From positions 1-17,191 of the forward strand of contig CANRFP010000024.1 of assembly GCA_947629895.1 (NCBI GenBank): a stretch of DNA of 17,191 nt, in the 5' to 3' direction. The position numbers were made by a program, and so were the translations under genes. Source of the stretch: an uncultured Clostridia bacterium (GTDB lineage: Bacteria; Bacillota_A; Clostridia; Christensenellales; UBA1242). This document shows positions 14,044 to 17,191 of this stretch, one piece after another; position 1 is the first letter of the stretch; each line of letters opens with the position of its first letter. Below the pieces are notes generated by a model that was not told the DNA's origin, did not search any database, and saw only the letters and a list, made by a program, of their open reading frames with translations.

Positions 14044-14995
14044 AATATCTCATTTTCACAAAAGGTTTAACGGCGGGAATGCCAAATCTCAAATACCAAG
14101 CATACAACTTACCTTTTCTAACATATTTGCAATTTGCGCAGTAATCAAGGCACAATTTTTTAATTTTTTCTTTGTCCCTAAAATCACTGTGCCAAATTTT
14201 CAACAGCATTTCCAAACTTGAAATTGCCCGTTGCCCTTTGATGTAGTTTTTTGCCTGTTTGTAGATGTTTTCGTTCAAGCCATCGGCATAATCAAGCCCG
14301 TTAAACACAGAAAGTTTGTTCTCATTAAACTTACTTCTAACCCCACTCCCCTTTCTTCTTTTGTAATAATAAAGTTTGTCGTCAATTATCAAAATGTTGT
14401 CAGCTTTTTCAAGATATTTTGTGTTAAATTCAATGTCCTCGCCATAAGAGCTTTTTTCGTTCATAACTCTTGGAAAGTTTGCAACCTGCTTTATGATGTC
14501 CATCTTAAACATTTTGTTCCAAAGCGTGTAGCCAAGATTTCCAGAATACAGCAAAGACATGATTTTGTCTTTGTCACTTTCCATCTGCTTTTTTTTGCCC
14601 TGTTTAACCTTAATTTTTTCATACTTAAAGTTTTCTTTAACCCAAACCGAGCCAAAAACCAAACAATCGGCTTTGCCTTTTTGTTCGTTCAGCACTTCCA
14701 TAAGGTTTGGAGCAAGCAAATCGTCGTCATCGGCAAAATAGACAAATTTTCCATTTGTTTTTGCTAAGCCCGCATTTCTTGCCGAACTAACACCCCCATT
14801 TTTTTTATCAACAAAAAAACGGTTTTCCCCCTTCTTGCAAAACTCTTTAATCACGTCCAAAGTTTTGTCGGTTGAGCCATCATTGACAAAAATCACTTCA
14901 AAATTTTTATAAGTTTGATTTTCCAAACTCTTGAAGCAATCTGCAAGCCTGTTTTGGGCGTTATAGCATGGTATGATAACTGAAATGTCTGGCAT
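14027..14995 (-). CDS. Family 2 glycosyltransferase (GT-A fold)
   Basis: 322 residues with GT2 motifs ISVIIPCYN (4-12), FVNDGSTDKT (36-45), KNGGVSSARNAGL (65-77) and the acidic metal site ADDDDLL (88-94). GEDIEFNTKYL in the second half is the acceptor-side helix typical of these enzymes. The C-terminus is basic and aromatic, suggesting loose membrane contact. AAGGAG lies 5 nt before the ATG and overlaps the stop codon of the upstream GT2, so the two are coupled. The 3' end overlaps the acetyltransferase gene by 17 bp in convergent orientation, with no terminator between them. Substrate unknown. Confidence 0.93.
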   Translation of the reverse strand: MPDISVIIPCYNAQNRLADCFKSLENQTYKNFEVIFVNDGSTDKTLDVIKEFCKKGENRFFVDKKNGGVSSARNAGLAKTNGKFVYFADDDDLLAPNLMEVLNEQKGKADCLVFGSVWVKENFKYEKIKVKQGKKKQMESDKDKIMSLLYSGNLGYTLWNKMFKMDIIKQVANFPRVMNEKSSYGEDIEFNTKYLEKADNILIIDDKLYYYKRRKGSGVRSKFNENKLSVFNGLDYADGLNENIYKQAKNYIKGQRAISSLEMLLKIWHSDFRDKEKIKKLCLDYCANCKYVRKGKLYAWYLRFGIPAVKPFVKMRYFKCLK

Positions 14996-15004
14996 AAAAA
15001 CTCC

Positions 15005-15949
15005 TTAAAAAAGCCTTATTTTGTAATAGAGATAAAGTGTAAACAAAATTGGATGGCAAGTTTGCCAAATGGTTTTTTTGAAATCTTTAAACAGCTTTTT
15101 TATTGTTTGCTTGTCCTTAAATTTGTCGCGAATCATCTCGTTGAAATACATCAAATATCTGTCAAACTTTCTTAAAACCACAGTGTGTTTCACTGATTTC
15201 AAATCCCCCACACACAATTCAATGGCGTTGTCATAACTTTGAAAGGTGCTAAGTTTTTTTGTTGAAAATTCTTTGTGCATGGCGCTGCTGTTGCGCTGTC
15301 TGTATAGATATAACTTGTCCTGCGTTAAGGCAACCTTGTTGCAATTTGCCAAATACTTAAAGTTGAAATCAACATCCTCGCCATAGTCAATGCTGGTTTG
15401 AAAAACATTTGGAAAGCCTGCAATTTTTTGCATGATGTCTTTCCTATACAAATTTGACCAAACAGCGTGCCCAAATTTTTTATAATTTATAAACAATTTC
15501 AAAATTTTTGTTCTATCACAAAAAACTTCTTCTTTTTTCGTTTCTTCATAATGTATGTTGTCAAAATGAAATTCCTCAGAAACCAATTCATATTTGCAAA
15601 TAGAACAATCCGCCTCAGTTTTCAGCAACAAATCATGCAATTTTTCAAGCAAATTAGGCTTCATAATGTCGTCCGCATCAAGAAAATACAAAAACTCCCC
15701 CTGCGAAGAGGCAATTCCCCTGTTTCTGGCCTCGCTAACGCCCGAATTTTTTTGGTTTATAATTTTGAAATTTTGCTTATTCTCACAAAATTTCGTCAGT
15801 TTTTCCAAAGTGTCATCTTTTGAGCCGTCATTCACGAAAATAACTTCAATGCTTTTATAAGTCTGATTTTCCAAGCCTTTGAAACAATCATCCAACCACG
15901 CAGACACGTTATAGCAAGGCACAATAATTGAAATCAGACCCTTTTTCAT
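15005..15949 (-). CDS. Family 2 glycosyltransferase (GT-A fold)
   Basis: 314 residues. Motifs: ISIIVPCYN (6-14), FVNDGSKDDT (38-47), KNSGVSEARNRGI (67-79), DAD (91-93, in FLDADDI) and YGEDVDFNFKYL in the second half. The opening MKKGLISIIVPC is nearly the same as that of the plus-strand GT2 at 11789. The ATG at 15949 is preferred, because AAGGAG (15960-15955) lies 5 nt upstream; the earlier in-frame ATG (15952) is only 2 nt from it and the GTG (15955) overlaps it. First gene of a two-gene minus operon. It begins 39 nt after tRNA-Arg with no terminator hairpin between, so it may be read through from the tRNA promoter. A weak extended -10 (TGTTATTCT, 15975-15967) could give a local start. Confidence 0.92.
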   Translation of the reverse strand: MKKGLISIIVPCYNVSAWLDDCFKGLENQTYKSIEVIFVNDGSKDDTLEKLTKFCENKQNFKIINQKNSGVSEARNRGIASSQGEFLYFLDADDIMKPNLLEKLHDLLLKTEADCSICKYELVSEEFHFDNIHYEETKKEEVFCDRTKILKLFINYKKFGHAVWSNLYRKDIMQKIAGFPNVFQTSIDYGEDVDFNFKYLANCNKVALTQDKLYLYRQRNSSAMHKEFSTKKLSTFQSYDNAIELCVGDLKSVKHTVVLRKFDRYLMYFNEMIRDKFKDKQTIKKLFKDFKKTIWQTCHPILFTLYLYYKIRLF

Positions 15950-15988
15950 CATCACTCCTTAATGAGAGAATAACACAAAAATTTTGTT

Positions 15989-16065
15989 TGGTGCACTCGT
16001 GGGGATTCGAACCCAAGACCTTTCGTTCCGTAGACGAACGCTCTATCCAGCTGAGCTACGAGTGC
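15989..16065 (-). tRNA. tRNA-Arg (ACG anticodon)
   Basis: Complete 77-nt cloverleaf on the minus strand. The acceptor GCACTCG pairs perfectly with CGAGTGC, the D-arm is AGCTCAGCTGGATAGAGC, the anticodon stem TTCGT/ACGAA encloses CTACGGA (anticodon ACG, reading CGN codons after inosine modification), and the T-loop is TTCGAAT. The discriminator A and an encoded CCA follow. Upstream lies a promoter with a 58-nt leader; downstream, 39 nt away, the GT2 operon starts. Confidence 0.95.
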
Positions 16066-16129
16066 GTAAGTTGAAAATATTAAGTTGTTTCAAGTGACTG
16101 TGGCGGGCAATTCCTTCCAACGCTTAAAC

Positions 16130-16158
16130 ATTATATCAAATACAAACAAAAAAGTAAA
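16130..16158 (-). promoter_or_regulatory. Promoter of tRNA-Arg
   Basis: TTTACT (16158-16153), 17 nt, then a perfect TATAAT (16135-16130) preceded by TGA (extended -10), on the minus strand. The start would be near 16123, leaving a leader of about 58 nt before the tRNA, to be removed by RNase P. Confidence 0.7.
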
Positions 16159-16288
16159 TCCTTTTTCAAAAACTTTAAAAATATTTTTTTCTCTTTATTC
16201 TGTCAAGTTTAAAACAAAGATTATTGTCTTTGTAACCTGTGTTTGTTGATAATTTAAAAAATAAATTTTGCAAATATGTTTTTTTACT

Positions 16289-16316
16289 TTGAAAACATCC
16301 TTGTTTGTTTTATAAT
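16289..16316 (+). promoter_or_regulatory. Promoter of the PP-loop gene
   Basis: TTGAAA (16289-16294), 16 nt, then a perfect TATAAT (16311-16316). The start would be near 16323, giving a leader of about 105 nt, far longer than the 10-20 nt leaders of other genes here. Confidence 0.7.
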
Positions 16317-16428
16317 TATTTAAGTCAAAAAGATAAAACCCAAATTGTGTGATTTAGCAAAACCGATTGAGTTCTTTCTTTAAACTTGTGTTTTGGCAAA
16401 CTTTGCGTTTGCTTAATTGGAGTGAATT

Positions 16429-17191
16429 ATGGAAATCATTTTAAACAAACCAAATCTGGTCATGGGGGGGGGATTTTGTCACCTGGTGTGTGAAGTTGAA
16501 ACTCAATCTTCAATCTATCCCCTATATTTGGAATTTGAGCAGAAATGGGCAAAATATGTGAGCTTTGAAGTGCTTGACAGCCAAGTTGTTGCACTTTTGC
16601 TTTATGCTATGGAGCATAATTTGAATATTGTTTGCAAAGGAAAAATAAGCGAGCGCTTACATAGGCAGTTGACGGAATATCTTATTCCTGCCATTTCAAA
16701 AAATTTGAAAAAATATCATCCAATTTCCATTTCGTGTGAAGGCTTTTCAAATGAAAATTTTGGCGGTAAAGTTGCCGGCACTGGGCTTTCTTGTGGCGTT
16801 GATTCTTTTTACACCATTTTAAAAAACCAAAACCATTCAAAAGAAAGCGGACTGAATGTGCAGTGTTTGGGGTTATTTAATGCTGGAGCTTTTGGTCAAG
16901 AAGATGCAGAAGAAAATAAGAAAAAGTTTTGGCAGCGCGCCAAAGATTGCAAGGTTGTTGCAGACAAACTTGGCTGTGATTTTTTGGCGGTGGATTCCAA
17001 CATGAACAAATTTTTACATCAAGACCATGAAGCAACGCACGTGTTTAGGACTTTAAGTGTGCCACTTGCTTTTCAAAAGTTGTTTAAACTGTATTACTTT
17101 TCATCAACTTTTGAATACAAAATGTTTAGATTCACCGATTTTGACCCATCTTATTATGACATTTTAACAATGCCAAACATCTCAACAGAAT
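16429..17191 (+). CDS. PP-loop ATP pyrophosphatase-like protein, surface-glycan type (partial, C-terminus beyond window)
   Basis: 254 codons are open to the window edge. SCGVDS (121-126, in VAGTGLSCGVDSFYT) is a PP-loop, the ATP-binding motif of enzymes that adenylate a substrate (NAD synthetase, QueC, asparagine synthetase and tRNA-thiolation families). The following QRAKDCKVVADKLGCDFLAVDSN fits the second strand-helix of that fold. The N-terminal domain (MEIILNKPNL...LLLYAMEHNLNIVCKGKISERL) matches, from memory, proteins found in capsule or lipopolysaccharide clusters of gut bacteria, where their reaction is unknown. ATG 16429 has GGAG 6 nt upstream. Codons 12-15 (MGGG) are encoded by a nine-G run at 16464-16472; the frame is intact through it. 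It probably opens a further plus-strand glycan operon. Confidence 0.75.
   Translation, partial: MEIILNKPNLVMGGGFCHLVCEVETQSSIYPLYLEFEQKWAKYVSFEVLDSQVVALLLYAMEHNLNIVCKGKISERLHRQLTEYLIPAISKNLKKYHPISISCEGFSNENFGGKVAGTGLSCGVDSFYTILKNQNHSKESGLNVQCLGLFNAGAFGQEDAEENKKKFWQRAKDCKVVADKLGCDFLAVDSNMNKFLHQDHEATHVFRTLSVPLAFQKLFKLYYFSSTFEYKMFRFTDFDPSYYDILTMPNISTE
16464..16472 (+). repeat. G9 homopolymer in the 5' coding region of the PP-loop gene
   Basis: Nine consecutive G in an A/T-rich genome, starting with the G of an in-frame ATG (codon 12). At this length the reading frame is open. Gain or loss of one G would shift the frame near the start of the gene. I saw no other G or C run of this length in the window. 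Confidence 0.9.

Larger units (their letters stand above)
16066..16428. other. Intergenic region between tRNA-Arg and the PP-loop gene
   Basis: 363 bases with no supported ORF. It holds the divergent promoters of tRNA-Arg and the PP-loop gene, described separately. Two inverted repeats stand out: ACAAAGA-TTATTG-TCTTTGT at 16214-16233, and GCAAAC-TTTGC-GTTTGC at 16396-16412, the latter ending 6 nt before the ribosome binding site. A weaker promoter-like pair, TTGTCT (16224-16229) and GATAAT (16248-16253), overlaps the first. No riboswitch class is recognised. Confidence 0.6.

Noticed and set aside
15967..15988. ACAAAA/TTTTGT inverted repeat after tRNA-Arg as a terminator
   Set aside because: Six A/T-dominated pairs and no T-run on the minus strand; too weak to call.
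1..17191. Alternative genetic code (TGA as Trp), suggested by the low GC and a mycoplasma-like VirB6 relative
   Set aside because: TGA is used as the terminal stop of several full-length proteins (larC, yqeY, DUF362 protein, GT-D), and Trp positions in conserved motifs are TGG.

Overview
The window looks like chromosomal DNA of a low-GC Bacillota/Clostridia-type bacterium, probably an uncultured gut lineage. The support is A/T-rich codons, near-consensus sigma-A promoters (TTGACA/TATAAT types), AGGAGG/AAGGAG ribosome binding sites, short hairpin-plus-T-run terminators, and a gene set typical of Firmicutes (YqeY, UvrC, an ECF S component, an N-terminal LarC). TGA is used as a normal stop and Trp is TGG, so the code is standard. 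No transposase, integrase, phage module or CRISPR array was seen.

Layout. (1) 1-2545, minus strand: a compact operon DUF362 protein > LarC N-terminal part > 33-codon Lys-rich ORF > ECF S component > DUF1893 protein (cut by the window edge), joined by 1-8 nt overlaps apart from the short A-rich stretch holding the small ORF. (2) 2633-4287, minus: a single lipoprotein gene with its own promoter and terminator. (3) 4295-5460, minus: YqeY and a metallophosphoesterase, overlapping by ATGA. (4) 5494-5750: tRNA-Met with promoter and terminator, followed by a partial copy of its 3' end with a second terminator. (5) 5800-6400: a small plus-strand gene of unknown function, a 290-base cluster of palindromic repeats, and a bidirectional terminator. 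(6) 6398-9032, minus: a lone 859-residue VirB6/TrbL-like membrane protein. (7) 9087-10895, plus: uvrC with almost no 5' leader. (8) 10909-15955: a surface-glycan cluster with GT-D, GT2 and tandem acetyltransferase genes on plus converging on two GT2 genes on minus; the acetyltransferase and GT2 3' ends overlap by 17 bp. (9) 15989-16158: tRNA-Arg(ACG) on minus. (10) 16289 to the end: a PP-loop ATPase-like gene, cut by the window edge, with a nine-G tract near its start codon.

How they fit together: the glycosyltransferases and acetyltransferase probably build and decorate a surface polysaccharide or glycoprotein glycan, and the PP-loop protein belongs to a type I associate with such loci. The lipoprotein and VirB6-like protein are further envelope proteins. 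The DUF362-LarC-ECF operon suggests a metal-cofactor or transport function, but the C-terminal part of LarC and the rest of the lar pathway are not in the window. Most promising for follow-up: the G9 tract, the slippery heptamer at the end of the truncated larC, the orphan VirB6-like gene, the tRNA-Met 3'-end duplication, and the recurring very short 5' leaders.
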